In this document: positions 14,821-24,430 of the stretch, in pieces
Numbering within the stretch: position 1 is the first letter of the stretch
Layout: every line of letters begins with the position of its first letter
DNA from: Calorimonas adulescens
GTDB taxonomy: Bacteria > Bacillota > Thermoanaerobacteria > Thermoanaerobacterales > UBA4877
DNA length: 64,000 nt
Direction of reading: 5' to 3'
Assembly (NCBI RefSeq): GCF_008274215.1
Contig: NZ_VTPS01000001.1
Location: forward strand, 236,029-300,028
The notes under the pieces: generated by a model
The model's database searches: none
What the model saw: only the letters and a program-made list of their open reading frames with translations
What the model was told of the DNA's origin: nothing
Translations under genes and position numbers: made by a program

Positions 14821-16440
14821 CTATATGTCTTTGTCTCTTATGGTATCATAAACACTAATATCATTATAATAGAATTTCAGTATGTCCACAAACCCATACC
14901 CATTATCTGCCATGCCACGAGCTCCATACTGGCTCATTCCAACACCATGGCCGTATCCACTACCATTGAGTGTAAACACGGATGGGAAAAAAGGTATCTC
15001 CTTTATTATATTGTAGCCCATAGTGTATAAATTACCACCTGCATACACATTTATACCGCTGTTCCCGCCTACTAATGAGATATCTCCAGGCATTTTCCTT
15101 TCAACCAACCCTGACGAATTCATTACGTATATATCAGAGTCTGATTCAATATCAAACAGTGTACTCTTCAAACCCAATGTATTTCTTATTTCATTCTTTT
15201 CCATCTTGGCACTACCCTTCGTACCTTTGATGTCCATTTCCAGCACCCTTCCCGTATAGGACCTGGTCACATCAATACTGCTGATCTTGCCGATATCACC
15301 CTTGGTTGGCATAACCTTCTTAAGGATGTCGTCTGCACTATATGTTACACTCCAGTTGTCATAAGATGGAGCATATCCAATGGAGTAAGGATCCTTTTTC
15401 CCAGTAAACACCGGCGATGTCAAAGAATATATATCAGAAATATCTGCAGTATAACCACCACTGTGTGCATGGAAGAACGCCTCTATAGGTTTGCCCTGAT
15501 ACTCCAATATTATGCCCCTTGTTGCATCTACTGCCTTGTTTGTAGCTTGAGACTCTGATGATTTTCCTTTATAAACCTGGCTGTCAGTGGAGCAACCAAC
15601 ATCGAAACCGATGGATTTGAATTTATTGCTGTATAGAATGTTGTATACAGCATATGTTCTGGCTGCAACAGCCTGTGCCTTTAACGCTTCTTCTGGCCAT
15701 GTTGCTGGCATCTCATTGGGCAGTACTCCGTAGAGATACTCTTCAAGGGGGAGTATATTGACCACTGTAATGCCACCCGGATCATTTCTTAGAAAAGAAA
15801 TATCTCCTCTGTATGGCTTTCCCATTTCATATATGCAACCGCCAACAGGCTTAAAATATAATTCGCTACCAGCTGTATTAACAAATGCCATTAATGTATT
15901 ACCATCTTTTTTCACAAGTATTGTATCCTCTATACCATCAACTAAGGTACCTGAAACCCCTTGTAAATTAATATGTGTTGGGTCTATAAAGCTTCCAACC
16001 CACACCTCATATCCACTGTTGTATGCCAGAAATGCATCCATTCCCTCCGATTTCAGCTCAGAGATCACTGCCATTGCCTCATCAAGATTATTATAATCGC
16101 CAACCTTTAAGTGGTAAGGGCCTGCATCAGCACCCTGCATAGTATCCTGTAGAGTATATACTCCATTTGAAAATGTGTAATATCCATCCTTTATAACCTT
16201 TATTGTCCCGCTATCTTTGATCGTCATCATTTTATCATATGCATTATCCTTATGTACAAGTATATCTATACCACCATCTGAAGATATGTCCACAACACTC
16301 ATTGCCGTAGAATTATAACAGAGACCCACCCTTACAGTCTCCGGTATGCTATAACCAGCAAGCACATGAGAAAAATTGACAAATGATATTACTATGACTG
16401 CCATAAAAATCAATATCCTCGGCCGTTTCAATGTAACCAC
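14821..16440 (-). CDS. SpoIID/LytB-domain protein with SPOR domain
   Basis: 539 aa. An N-terminal signal/anchor ([20 protein letters not shown]) precedes a SPOR-like segment ([15 protein letters not shown] ... YEVWVGSF), then a SpoIID/LytB catalytic region: [49 protein letters not shown] and the C-terminal [19 protein letters not shown]. SpoIID-type enzymes are lytic transglycosylases acting on peptidoglycan in engulfment or cell-wall remodelling. It lies between ruvB and queA, likely read with them; only 11 nt precede queA. It is larger than classic SpoIID (about 340 aa), so it is a paralogue. Confidence 0.9.
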   Translation of the reverse strand: MVTLKRPRILIFMAVIVISFVNFSHVLAGYSIPETVRVGLCYNSTAMSVVDISSDGGIDILVHKDNAYDKMMTIKDSGTIKVIKDGYYTFSNGVYTLQDTMQGADAGPYHLKVGDYNNLDEAMAVISELKSEGMDAFLAYNSGYEVWVGSFIDPTHINLQGVSGTLVDGIEDTILVKKDGNTLMAFVNTAGSELYFKPVGGCIYEMGKPYRGDISFLRNDPGGITVVNILPLEEYLYGVLPNEMPATWPEEALKAQAVAARTYAVYNILYSNKFKSIGFDVGCSTDSQVYKGKSSESQATNKAVDATRGIILEYQGKPIEAFFHAHSGGYTADISDIYSLTSPVFTGKKDPYSIGYAPSYDNWSVTYSADDILKKVMPTKGDIGKISSIDVTRSYTGRVLEMDIKGTKGSAKMEKNEIRNTLGLKSTLFDIESDSDIYVMNSSGLVERKMPGDISLVGGNSGINVYAGGNLYTMGYNIIKEIPFFPSVFTLNGSGYGHGVGMSQYGARGMADNGYGFVDILKFYYNDISVYDTIRDKDI

Positions 16441-16660
16441 TCCTAATTATAGTATGAAATTGTATTCAGTACTGCTTAAAACCTTATTTAATCCCAACCC
16501 TAACATATCTTTTATGAATATTGAATTTCGCCCATGAGGAATACAACAATAAGTTTACATCTTGTAAAATAAAAACACTAATGATAGGACATTATGGCTG
16601 CCACATGCACAAAGAGTTTATCTATATGCATATGTTTACTACACCGTAAATCTGTCATAG

Positions 16661-17662
16661 TCAATCTTTATCCACTGGTATGTTAAAGTACTGGAAAGCA
16701 CGTTTTGTTGCAACACGTCCCCTTGGTGTCCTCTTTATAAAACCAATCTGTAAAAGGTATGGCTCATACACATCCTGTATGGTATCTGCCTCTTCACTTA
16801 TAGAAGCTGCTATAGTCTCGAGCCCTACAGGCCCCCCACCAAACTTTTCTATTATGCAAAGTAAAAACCTCCTGTCAATATCATCCAAACCAGTTTCATC
16901 TACATCCAAAAGTACCAGTGCTTCTTTAGCTGTCTTAAGGTCTATCTTGCCCATAGACTTTACCTGGGCATAGTCCCTCACACGTTTTAAAAGTCGGTTT
17001 GCCACCCTCGGGGTACCACGCGACCTTTTGGCTATTTCCATGGCACCATCCTCATCAATCTCAACGTTTAATATCTTAGCAGACCGTTTAATTATATCCA
17101 TTAGCTCCCCAATATCATAAAAATCTAGTCTGTCTATAACTCCAAAACGGTCTCTCAAAGGTGAGGACAGCAACCCCACCCTTGTTGTAGCACCTATTAA
17201 CGTAAATTTTGGCAGGCTCAACCTGATGGAACGAGCGCTCGGCCCTTTGCCAACTATAATATCCAAAGCGAAATCTTCCATAGCAGAATATAGGATCTCC
17301 TCTACACTCCTGTTGAGCCTGTGAATCTCGTCTATAAATAACACATCCTTCTCATTGAGATTCGTAAGAATGGCAGCTAAATCACCACTCTTCTCCAGTG
17401 CCGGACCTGAAGTAATCCGTAAACTCACACCCATCTCATTGGCTATTATACCAGCCAGTGTAGTCTTTCCAAGGCCCGGGGGACCATAAAGCAAAACATG
17501 GTCCAGTGGCTCATGCCTGGCCATGGCGGCTGCAATAAAAATGGATAGTTTATCCTTTATCTTCTTCTGCCCTATGTATTCATCAAGTCTTTGAGGCCTT
17601 AATGATGGCTCAATATCTTTATCATCCTCTACATACCGCGATGTAATGATCCTTTCTTCCAC
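16661..17662 (-). CDS. ruvB: Holliday junction branch-migration helicase RuvB
   Basis: 333 aa, GTG start preceded by GAGAGGTGG. AAA+ ATPase with Walker [10 protein letters not shown], Walker [10 protein letters not shown], and the C-terminal winged helix ([26 protein letters not shown]). It pumps DNA through the RuvA-bound junction. Follows ruvA by 6 nt in the order ruvC-ruvA-ruvB. Confidence 0.97.
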   Translation of the reverse strand: MEERIITSRYVEDDKDIEPSLRPQRLDEYIGQKKIKDKLSIFIAAAMARHEPLDHVLLYGPPGLGKTTLAGIIANEMGVSLRITSGPALEKSGDLAAILTNLNEKDVLFIDEIHRLNRSVEEILYSAMEDFALDIIVGKGPSARSIRLSLPKFTLIGATTRVGLLSSPLRDRFGVIDRLDFYDIGELMDIIKRSAKILNVEIDEDGAMEIAKRSRGTPRVANRLLKRVRDYAQVKSMGKIDLKTAKEALVLLDVDETGLDDIDRRFLLCIIEKFGGGPVGLETIAASISEEADTIQDVYEPYLLQIGFIKRTPRGRVATKRAFQYFNIPVDKD

Positions 17663-17668
17663 CTCTCA

Positions 17669-18241
17669 TCACCGTCCCAATATCTTTAATGCCCCCACAA
17701 GTATTTCTTCAGTGTTAAAACCTGATACTCTATTTACAGCACTCACAGCCTCAATTCTTGTATACCCCAAGGCTATAAGCGCTTCAACAGCTTCCCCTTT
17801 TACATCCCTTTTGATAGCAATACCAGAGGTTGGCCTATTACTAGCCTTTTCCTCTAATTCTGTTATTATCCTGGTTGCTGTCTTTTTACCAATCCCTGGA
17901 ATGCTCTCTAAAGCAGTACTGTTCTTGCTTGATATAAGCATATAAATCTCATCAGGGTTATATTTAGAAAGAATGTTAATTGCCATTCTCGGTCCCACAC
18001 CATTGACCGACGTTAGATCAATAAAGGCCTGTCTTTCATCTTTATCGGCAAACCCATAAAGTATAATATCATTTTCGCGTATTTCAGTATAAGTATATAA
18101 GAACACCTCTCTGTCTAATTCAGGAAGCCGGCTTACTGTATTCTCACTGACCTTGATAGCCATTCCAAAGCCGCCAATCTCTATTATTGCTGTATTATTG
18201 TCTTCAATCCCTCTTAAAGTACCTTTAATATATTCCAGCAT
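17669..18241 (-). CDS. ruvA: Holliday junction DNA-binding protein RuvA
   Basis: 190 aa. N-terminal OB domain (MLEYIKGTLRGIEDN), two helix-hairpin-helix motifs (VNGVGPRMAINIL and IPGIGKKTATRII) and a C-terminal UBA-like domain (EAVEALIALGYTRIEA) that contacts RuvB. Start codon lies 3 nt after ruvC. Confidence 0.97.
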   Translation of the reverse strand: MLEYIKGTLRGIEDNNTAIIEIGGFGMAIKVSENTVSRLPELDREVFLYTYTEIRENDIILYGFADKDERQAFIDLTSVNGVGPRMAINILSKYNPDEIYMLISSKNSTALESIPGIGKKTATRIITELEEKASNRPTSGIAIKRDVKGEAVEALIALGYTRIEAVSAVNRVSGFNTEEILVGALKILGR

Positions 18242-18244
18242 ATA

Positions 18245-18736
18245 TCATAACACCCCCCGCTCCCGGGCATTCAAACTGTGGCAATGACATATGGATACTG
18301 CCAGTGCATCTGCTATATCATCAGGCTTGGGCATTTGCTTTAAATTCAAGAGCGCTCTAACCATAAACTGTACCTGTTTCTTATCTGCGTTTCCATATCC
18401 GACAACCGCCTGTTTTACCTGTAATGGAGTATATTCAAAAACCTCAAGACCATTATTGGCACAAGCTGTTATGGCTGCTCCCCTTGCCTCACTCACAGTA
18501 ATTATAGTCTTTTTATTTTTAAAATAAAACAATTCCTCAACAGCGGCACAATCTGGCTTTGCTGTCTTAATTAACATGTCCACACCTTTATATATATACT
18601 TTAATCTATCATAAGTCTGCATATCTGAGGAGGTTGTTATGGCCCCATAATCTATAATTTTAAAGTTTTTTTTATCATATTCCAGAATACCATAACCCAT
18701 AATTGCAATACCTGGATCTATGCCCAAAACAATCAT
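18245..18736 (-). CDS. ruvC: Crossover junction endodeoxyribonuclease RuvC
   Basis: 163 aa when started at the ATG before IVLGIDPGIAIMGYG, which has GGAGCTGATG upstream and gives the family's normal length; a longer frame of 36 extra residues is discounted. Acidic catalytic residues: D in GIDPG, E in AVEELFYFKN, and the C-terminal KPDDIADALAV pair. It resolves junctions made by RuvAB. Confidence 0.96.
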   Translation of the reverse strand: MIVLGIDPGIAIMGYGILEYDKKNFKIIDYGAITTSSDMQTYDRLKYIYKGVDMLIKTAKPDCAAVEELFYFKNKKTIITVSEARGAAITACANNGLEVFEYTPLQVKQAVVGYGNADKKQVQFMVRALLNLKQMPKPDDIADALAVSICHCHSLNARERGVL

Positions 18737-18800
18737 ATCATCAGCTCCATTTTTCATTTTACCATATATCATTACACACTTAAACATATAATTAATCATT

Positions 18801-18828
18801 AAAAAAGAAGCCCCGTAAGAAGCCTCTT
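18801..18828 (-). terminator. Terminator between bofC-like gene and ruvC
   Basis: On the minus strand AAGAGGC and GCTTCTT form a 7-bp stem (one G-U) followed by TTTT. It ends the bofC-like transcript, so ruvCAB probably has its own promoter. Confidence 0.6.
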
Positions 18829-18874
18829 TCAATATTAAATCCATATATAATATTTGTTAAAGCAAACATATAAA

Positions 18875-19444
18875 TCAGCTGCTTATTTCTGCCAATATCT
18901 GATATACCCTTTCTTCAGAGTCAACTACAATGCCTTCCCTTATATTTTCTTGATATTCCCTTCTCAATGAAATCAGCTGAATGTCAGTAAACTGGACAGG
19001 TGTCATTCCTCTATCCGGGTCATTTTTGTACACAACCACATAACCATCTTTTTCCCCTATTATATAGTGCCTTGGGCAATACCCGTCTTCCTCTCTGTAT
19101 AAATGCACCTCAGTCGGTGAAAACGACTTTATTACCCAGCCCTTATATGCTTTTGCAAATTCCTCTTCCGTAAGACCTACATATTCAGTACTGACATCAT
19201 CTTCATCAGTATATATCTCATTACATGACCTGTACAACCTTTCATATATTATTTTTGCTCCGGGTTCAATCACTTCCTTTAACAAGGGCGCTGTCTCAAC
19301 AGCCTGGTTCCTTTCAGTCGTTGGCCTGTGTTTTACCTGTCTACTAACATCATAGCTTAAAAAGTAACTGACGGAAAACCCTGTAATAAGGAGAAGAGGC
19401 AGTATAATATAAAGCGCACTCCTGTTTCTCCTACGTGTAAACAT
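18875..19444 (-). CDS. BofC-like forespore protein (BofC C-terminal domain)
   Basis: 189 aa from the ATG with GGAGGTG upstream. N-terminal TM anchor (ALYIILPLLLITGFSVSYFL), then an extracytoplasmic domain with YVGLTEEEFAKAYKGWVI and HYIIGEKDGYVVVY, the layout of BofC C-terminal-domain proteins. In Bacillus, BofC restrains SpoIVB-dependent pro-sigma-K signalling. The residue pattern fits, but orthology to BofC itself is not proven. Lies upstream of ruvC as in other Clostridia. Confidence 0.8.
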   Translation of the reverse strand: MFTRRRNRSALYIILPLLLITGFSVSYFLSYDVSRQVKHRPTTERNQAVETAPLLKEVIEPGAKIIYERLYRSCNEIYTDEDDVSTEYVGLTEEEFAKAYKGWVIKSFSPTEVHLYREEDGYCPRHYIIGEKDGYVVVYKNDPDRGMTPVQFTDIQLISLRREYQENIREGIVVDSEERVYQILAEISS

Positions 19445-19555
19445 AACCAACACCTCCTTCTCCCGTATTATTTCCATAAATATGCATAATATACAATTTA
19501 TTTGATTTTATGTATCTTCAAATATATAATTATGCTTAGAAGGGAGAGAGAAAAA

Positions 19556-20008
19556 ATGTCAGAAAGACAGGTTGTGGTCTTTAAGTTACAAGGTGAAGAA
19601 TATTGTATAGACATCATGAAAGTGATGGAAATTATCAGAATGCAAGAAATAGTAAAATTGCCAGACACACCTGACTTTGTTGAAGGTGTGGTAAACCTAC
19701 GTGGGAAAATAATCCCAGTCATTGACCTTAAAAAACGGTTTCATTTAGAAGGAAAGGAAATAAGCGAGGAAACGCGTATTATTATTACCGATACAGATGG
19801 CAAAACTGTTGGCTTTATAGTAGACAATGTGACTGAGGTCTTGAGATTGAATGAAGATGATATAGAACCTATAAATACTGATGTTGTAGGTATAGATAAG
19901 GACTACATAGCGGGAATAGGAAAACTGGAAAACAGACTTTTGATACTGCTTGACCTCAATAAAGTTCTGACAAAAGAAGAAAAATCAATTTTGAAAGAAG
20001 AGGAGTAG
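19556..20008 (+). CDS. cheW: CheW-type chemotaxis coupling protein
   Basis: 150 aa from the ATG after AGAAGGGAGAG. The CheW fold is clear: VVVFKLQGEEYCIDIMKVMEII, LPDTPDFVEGVVNLRGKIIPVIDL, VGFIVDNVTEVLRL and a C-terminal RLLILLDLNKVL. CheW links receptors to CheA. It is a solo gene on the plus strand without other che genes nearby; a role in another signalling array is possible. It ends in an acidic KEEE. Confidence 0.93.
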   Translation: MSERQVVVFKLQGEEYCIDIMKVMEIIRMQEIVKLPDTPDFVEGVVNLRGKIIPVIDLKKRFHLEGKEISEETRIIITDTDGKTVGFIVDNVTEVLRLNEDDIEPINTDVVGIDKDYIAGIGKLENRLLILLDLNKVLTKEEKSILKEEE

Positions 20009-20034
20009 GACTTATCCTTGCTCCTCCTCTTCTT
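19996..20034. terminator. Hairpin shared by the 3' ends of cheW and yebC
   Basis: AAGAAGAGGAG pairs with CTCCTCTTCTT; both arms are inside coding sequence, encoding the acidic ends of CheW (KEEE) and YebC (EEEEEQG). The genes converge with 3 nt between stops, so one palindrome likely terminates both transcripts. TTCT follows on the plus side; the U-tract is poor. Confidence 0.5.
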
Positions 20035-20767
20035 CTAAAAGCTCATCCGGTATTTCAAGATTATGATAGACGTTTTGCACGTCATCGTGCTCTTCTAGTC
20101 TATCAATCAATGCCAATATCTTCTTCGAAGTGTCAATGTCTGCCTGTACAGTGTTCTGTGGAATCATTCTGACTTCAGCATCTATCAAACTGTAGCCTTC
20201 CTCTTTAAGTTTACTCTTTACATTGCTGAAATTTTCCGGGCTTGTATATATTTCATAATCATCATCGCTATTTACGATATCATCGGCACCAGCGTCTAAA
20301 GCTAACATCATAAGTTCGTCTTCATTTACACCTTTGCCGTCTACAATAATAAGCCCTTTTTTGTCAAACATCCACGCTACACACCCTGTAGCACCGAGAC
20401 TTCCACCGCTCCTGTCAAATATATGTCTCATTTCCGCTGCTGTCCTGTTTCTGTTATCCGTCATAGCTTCTACAATTACGGCAACTCCACCCGGGCCATA
20501 TCCTTCATACATTACCTCTTCCAGGGTATCCCCGTAAAGTTCTCCCGTACCTCTTTTAATTGCCCTCATGATATTATCATTGGGCATATTATTCTCTTTA
20601 GCCTTATCAATAGCATCTCGGAGTCTGGAATTGCTCTCCGGATCTCCACCTCCTTCTCTGGCCGCAATGATTATTTCCTTAGCCAATTTTGTAAATATCC
20701 TGCCTTTTTGAGCATCTGTCTTTTCCTTTTTGTGCTTTATATTAGCCCATTTTGAGTGACCTGACAT
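20012..20767 (-). CDS. yebC: YebC/PmpR family protein
   Basis: 251 aa, complete. [62 protein letters not shown] are signature blocks. YebC-family proteins act as transcription regulators or ribosome-associated factors that help translate difficult sequences. Often near ruvCAB, as here (separated by cheW and bofC-like genes). Confidence 0.96.
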   Translation of the reverse strand: MSGHSKWANIKHKKEKTDAQKGRIFTKLAKEIIIAAREGGGDPESNSRLRDAIDKAKENNMPNDNIMRAIKRGTGELYGDTLEEVMYEGYGPGGVAVIVEAMTDNRNRTAAEMRHIFDRSGGSLGATGCVAWMFDKKGLIIVDGKGVNEDELMMLALDAGADDIVNSDDDYEIYTSPENFSNVKSKLKEEGYSLIDAEVRMIPQNTVQADIDTSKKILALIDRLEEHDDVQNVYHNLEIPDELLEEEEEQG

Positions 20768-20811
20768 GGTTAAAACCTCCTATATAAATTTCTATAAATT
20801 GCCTGTGTATA

Positions 20812-20853
20812 TTTGATATAAGAAGTCAATGTATTACTGGCTCTTATATCAAA
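20812..20853. repeat. 12-bp perfect inverted repeat upstream of yebC
   Basis: TTTGATATAAGA and TCTTATATCAAA, separated by 18 bp, in the gap upstream of yebC. It could be a regulatory site or an AT-rich structure. No U-tract on the minus side suggests it is not a terminator of cysK. Confidence 0.5.
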
Positions 20854-20998
20854 ATAAAATCTTTCTGCTTCTGCTGCATTTTTATTTATGCAGTGAATAA
20901 AGCCATATTCTATTGTATCATAAAAATTGTTTCAGGAATACCTTTTTATATGAATACGTAAACTTGATTATACGGCAATTATCTTAATAAGGGATATA

Positions 20999-21060
20999 AA
21001 AACAAGGCAAGCATGGCATATGACATCAGGCAAATATATATTGATGCCATAGCCATGCCT
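20999..21060 (-). terminator. Terminator of the cysK transcript
   Basis: On the minus strand a long imperfect hairpin (AGGCATGGC TATGGCATCA against TGATGTCATATGCCATGC) ends in TTGCCTTGTTTTTAT. It lies downstream of cysK and the nadE remnant. Confidence 0.7.
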
Positions 21061-21117
21061 CTGTGAACTTTTTTACTGTTAATTTACGTCATCAAAAATC
21101 TTAGCTGTTCCACACTC

Positions 21118-21222
21118 TTACATGCCGCCGCTTAAACCTACAACTATACCGTCGGCTTCAACTTCTTTTACACAATCCCTCACCCAATTTACAATCTTCT
21201 CAGCAAGTACTTCTACACTCAT
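21118..21222 (-). pseudogene. nadE: nadE remnant (5' end of NAD synthetase)
   Basis: 34 codons, ATG with GGAGATATA upstream, product starting MSVEVLAEKIVNWVRD and ending GIVVGLSGGM then stop. The last residues are the P-loop SGGxDS of the NAD synthetase ATP-pyrophosphatase domain, cut right after SGG(M). No continuation of the enzyme was seen in any frame in the next 350 bp. It is a truncated gene kept in frame behind cysK, 2 nt after its stop. A functional nadE must lie elsewhere. Confidence 0.7.
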
Positions 21223-21224
21223 TA

Positions 21225-22151
21225 TTATATCTCCTCAAAATTAAATAGTTCAGTGCTTAAATACCTTTCACCTGTATCAGGTGCCACCACAATTACTCTT
21301 TTACCATGTCCCAACCTCTTTGCAATCTTCAAGGAAGCATAGATGGCAGCTCCGCTAGATATTCCAAGCAATATACCCTCTTTTATTCCTACCTGTCTTG
21401 CGGTCTCAAGAGCATCTTCGTCCCTTACTCTTATCACCTCATCTATGAGGGATTCGTCAAGTACTGCAGGGATAAATCCAGCGCCTATGCCCTGTATTTT
21501 GTGAGGAGAAGGAATGCCTCCTGATAGGACCGGTGAAGCATCTGGCTCTACTGCAAAAAGTTTTATAGATGGAATTTCTCTTTTGAGTACCTTTCCCACA
21601 CCGGTGAGTGTACCACCTGTTCCAACTCCTGCTACAAAGGCATCTATATCTTTGCCCATATCCTTTAATATCTCTTGGGCTGTTGTCTTTTCATGTATCT
21701 CAGGATTAGCTGGATTTTCAAACTGCTGTGGCATAAAAAAATCTTCATTCTCATTAAGAAGTTCCTCGGCTTTTTTAATAGCCCCTTTCATACCCGCTGA
21801 ACCTGGTGTAAGAACAAGCTCTGCACCATACGCTTTCAACAGTTTTCTTCTTTCAATGCTCATGGTCTCAGGCATTACAAGGATAACCCTATATCCTTTT
21901 GAAGCGCCTACCATGGCCAGGCCAATCCCCGTATTTCCGCTGGTGGGCTCCACAATTGTCATACCCGGCTTCAATATACCCTTTTTTTCCGCATCCTCTA
22001 TCATGTTCAGAGCAATCCTATCCTTTACGCTTCCTCCTGGATTGAAATATTCCAGTTTTATATACACTTCGGCACTATCCTCATCTACTATGTTATTCAG
22101 TTTTACAATAGGTGTATTACCTATAAGCTCATATATTCGATTAGCTAACAT
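21225..22151 (-). CDS. cysK: Cysteine synthase A (O-acetylserine sulfhydrylase)
   Basis: 308 aa. PLP lysine in GGSVKDR, substrate loop [13 protein letters not shown], phosphate loop [12 protein letters not shown] and the C-terminal [12 protein letters not shown]. It converts O-acetylserine plus sulfide to cysteine. Divergent from a TauE/SafE transporter pair, which suggests a shared sulfur theme. Confidence 0.96.
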   Translation of the reverse strand: MLANRIYELIGNTPIVKLNNIVDEDSAEVYIKLEYFNPGGSVKDRIALNMIEDAEKKGILKPGMTIVEPTSGNTGIGLAMVGASKGYRVILVMPETMSIERRKLLKAYGAELVLTPGSAGMKGAIKKAEELLNENEDFFMPQQFENPANPEIHEKTTAQEILKDMGKDIDAFVAGVGTGGTLTGVGKVLKREIPSIKLFAVEPDASPVLSGGIPSPHKIQGIGAGFIPAVLDESLIDEVIRVRDEDALETARQVGIKEGILLGISSGAAIYASLKIAKRLGHGKRVIVVAPDTGERYLSTELFNFEEI

Positions 22152-22240
22152 ATTTAAAACCCCCTATGGCAATAATATTTATTGCTATCATATTGAGTGT
22201 TGCATCATAAACACTCTTATCATAACTGAAAGGTTAAAAA

Positions 22241-22603
22241 ATGCATACAATTGAATTTGTCAAACTCTCACTTATAGGTTTAATAACAGGAATACTTAAT
22301 GGACTCTTTGGGTCTGGTGGAGGTACTATTGTAGTCCCAGCCCTGAACCTGATAATGAAAGCAGAGGTACACAAATGCCACGCTACAGCCATAGCAGTCA
22401 TTCTGCCACTCACCGTGGTGAGCTCATTCATTTATATATTTAATGGCATAACCGACTGGCCACTCACCATAAAAGTTGGGCTTGGAAGTGTAGTAGGAGG
22501 TTGCATTGGTGCTTTACTGCTGAATAAAATAAAATCTACCCTGCTAAAAAAACTTTTTGGCATTTTTATGATAGCAGCTGCAGTCAGGATGTGGTTCAAT
22601 TGA
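22241..22603 (+). CDS. TauE/SafE family half-transporter, N-terminal-type
   Basis: 120 aa with four hydrophobic segments and the glycine-rich TauE/SafE signature NGLFGSGGGTIVVPAL. Normal members have about 250 residues in two such halves; here each half is its own gene. The family exports sulfite or organosulfonates or related anions. Position beside cysK is in line with sulfur transport. Confidence 0.88.
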   Translation: MHTIEFVKLSLIGLITGILNGLFGSGGGTIVVPALNLIMKAEVHKCHATAIAVILPLTVVSSFIYIFNGITDWPLTIKVGLGSVVGGCIGALLLNKIKSTLLKKLFGIFMIAAAVRMWFN

Positions 22604-22956
22604 TATTTTTCGCTATTGGCCTGGCCGCCGGTATAATAGGTGGTATGGGTATAGGAGGTGGTACCATAATGATACCCGCCCTTACTATATTCTTAAACGT
22701 TACCCAGCATACCTCGCAGAGTATAAACCTGATCACTTTCATCCCTATGGCTGTGGTAGCTCTTATTATACACATAAGGCAAAGAAATATAACTATAAAA
22801 TACCTTTTGCCTTTAATAACGGGAGGCATCTTAGGCAGTGTCGCAGGCTCGTATCTGGCTATAAGCCTGTCCACGATAATATTAAAGAGGATATTTGCTA
22901 TATTCTTATTAATAATGGGGATTTATGAGATTTTTAGTAAGACTCCAAAGCAGTAA
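22591..22956 (+). CDS. TauE/SafE family half-transporter, second half
   Basis: 121 aa, GTG start overlapping the previous gene by 13 nt. Repeat signature GIIGGMGIGGGTIMIPAL and four hydrophobic segments. It is the partner half of the gene before; the two probably assemble as a heterodimeric exporter. The coupled overlap supports a fixed 1:1 ratio. Confidence 0.88.
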   Translation: MVQLIFFAIGLAAGIIGGMGIGGGTIMIPALTIFLNVTQHTSQSINLITFIPMAVVALIIHIRQRNITIKYLLPLITGGILGSVAGSYLAISLSTIILKRIFAIFLLIMGIYEIFSKTPKQ

Positions 22957-22976
22957 TCAATGTTCAAGGCATCTGA

Positions 22977-23143
22977 CTATCTTGTAGATAACCTCTGCAT
23001 CACACAGTCGTGATGCACCACCTTGAGGCCAAGACTCTCTCCCAGTGCAATCATCTCATCACTTTCTGCACCTGGTCGAAACCAGATAAATTCACATCTG
23101 CCCATGCATTTTTTGATAGGGCCTCATCAACCAGCTCTTCCAT
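22977..23143 (-). pseudogene. CoA-binding (YccU-like) protein fragment, frameshifted
   Basis: From the ATG one frame reads EELVDEALSKNAWADV; a frame shift later continues IWFRPGAESDEMIALGESLG and LKVVHHDCVM before a stop. Together these match the C-terminal half of small CoA-binding (YccU-type) proteins (VWFQPGAESDE... KVVxDxCIM). The N-terminal Rossmann part is missing. It lies 16 nt upstream of yigZ's stop on the same strand. Confidence 0.65.
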
Positions 23144-23159
23144 AGTAAAGTACCTCCAA

Positions 23160-23801
23160 TCATATAATCAACTTTCCCTCTGATACGGGTAGATAAGTCT
23201 CCCCTTGGATGTCAATTATACATCTTCCTGATGTAATATCTACAGTATCAGAAAATACTGCATCCTCAGTGCCCTTTCGTAGATATAGCTTATACTCAAT
23301 CCTGTCAGTATATATCTTATCAATGACATGCACTTTACCCATGAGATAGTTATCCAGCTTTCCAAGCACAGGATAGTCAAATGTCAAGCTGACCACATAA
23401 AATGGTGTATAAGTAACAATTTGTCCCTGGATTAAAGAATCCCGTGCAGCTCTTGAATAGGCTCTGGCCAGGCCTCCTCTTCCCAGCAGTATCCCACCAA
23501 AATAACGGGTCACCACAACTACCACATCAACAATTCCCATATTATTTATAACATCCAACACCGGAAGGCCTGCTGTGCCCGATGGCTCACCATCATCGCT
23601 ATACCTCATAATGCCGTTTTTGAGTTTATACGCATATACATTATGAGTAGCATCCTTAAAAAAGTCTCTTATCTCCTCAATAAATCCAAATGCCTCATCC
23701 TCAACTGACACCCTTAAAGCATGACCAAGAAAATGAGACTTTTTCTCAATAAATTCACTCTCTCCTCTTTTTAGAATAGAGACATATGGTTCTAATTCCA
23801 T
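23160..23801 (-). CDS. yigZ: YigZ/IMPACT family protein
   Basis: 213 aa. Contains SEFIEKKSHFLGHA, HNVYAYKLKNG, RYSDDGEPSGTAGLPVLDV and VVVVVTRYFGGILLGRGGLARAYS, all hallmarks of the IMPACT/YigZ family. The family is thought to act at the ribosome or in stress response; the exact job is unclear. Confidence 0.95.
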   Translation of the reverse strand: MELEPYVSILKRGESEFIEKKSHFLGHALRVSVEDEAFGFIEEIRDFFKDATHNVYAYKLKNGIMRYSDDGEPSGTAGLPVLDVINNMGIVDVVVVVTRYFGGILLGRGGLARAYSRAARDSLIQGQIVTYTPFYVVSLTFDYPVLGKLDNYLMGKVHVIDKIYTDRIEYKLYLRKGTEDAVFSDTVDITSGRCIIDIQGETYLPVSEGKLII

Positions 23802-23835
23802 TACATCACCTCTTGTTGCTATTATAGCATAAATA

Positions 23836-23862
23836 AAAGGGTGAGCAAAAACCCACCCCTAT
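23836..23862 (-). terminator. Terminator after the Nudix-like gene
   Basis: On the minus strand GGGTG ... CACCC stem followed by TTTTATTTAT, between the Nudix-like stop and the yigZ start. Confidence 0.55.
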
Positions 23863-23864
23863 TC

Positions 23865-24293
23865 TTATATAGCTATCTTTTTCATTTCTTTGTATCTCTT
23901 ATACGATAGATATACCAGCGATTTATCCTGACTATAAGTCACCATTTCAAGAGCATCTTCTATGGGATAAAAACCCCCATCCTGGAAGCCATCTTCTGTA
24001 CTAACATTGTAATCTTCATCTTCAGTGGTCATGATATACCAAACAATCTCATTATAAACAGGGACCTTTCGTGTAATTGAATAAAACTCATAGCTGGTCT
24101 CACCCGCAGGAGAAATGATGTTTACATTTTTAAGTCCTGTTTCCTTTTTTACCCTCTCAATAGCAACATCGACATCCGTACGGTTATCCCTTATTACTCC
24201 CTTCGGGAGCACCCATTCATTTTTCTCATTCTTAAGGAGAAAGACGCTTTCGTCTTTAAATACAACCCCTCCTGCACAGCTACGCATTAACAT
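23865..24293 (-). CDS. Nudix-fold protein with degenerate Nudix box
   Basis: 142 aa. The fold is recognisable: CAGGVVFKDESVFLLKNEKNEWVLPKG then the helix VAIERVKKETGL. The canonical box G-x5-E-x7-REUxEExGU reads here with R in place of the first E and ERVKKE in place of REUxEE, so most metal-binding glutamates are lost or shifted. It may bind but not hydrolyse a nucleoside diphosphate, or use a different site. ATG follows AGAGGGGG. Confidence 0.75.
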   Translation of the reverse strand: MLMRSCAGGVVFKDESVFLLKNEKNEWVLPKGVIRDNRTDVDVAIERVKKETGLKNVNIISPAGETSYEFYSITRKVPVYNEIVWYIMTTEDEDYNVSTEDGFQDGGFYPIEDALEMVTYSQDKSLVYLSYKRYKEMKKIAI

Positions 24294-24430
24294 TGATAAG
24301 CCCCCTCTTATTTATATTTATATATTTAATATTCTAAACCAATCTCAAAAATCCTTCTTTTATAATCATTATTTATAATTTGCAATTATTATAAAAATAT
24401 ACATAATTTAAAAAATCATACAGATACTCC

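Noticed and set aside
18737..18844. 36-residue N-terminal extension of RuvC
   Set aside because: RuvC normally begins at the IVLGIDPG block, and the extension crosses a terminator hairpin.
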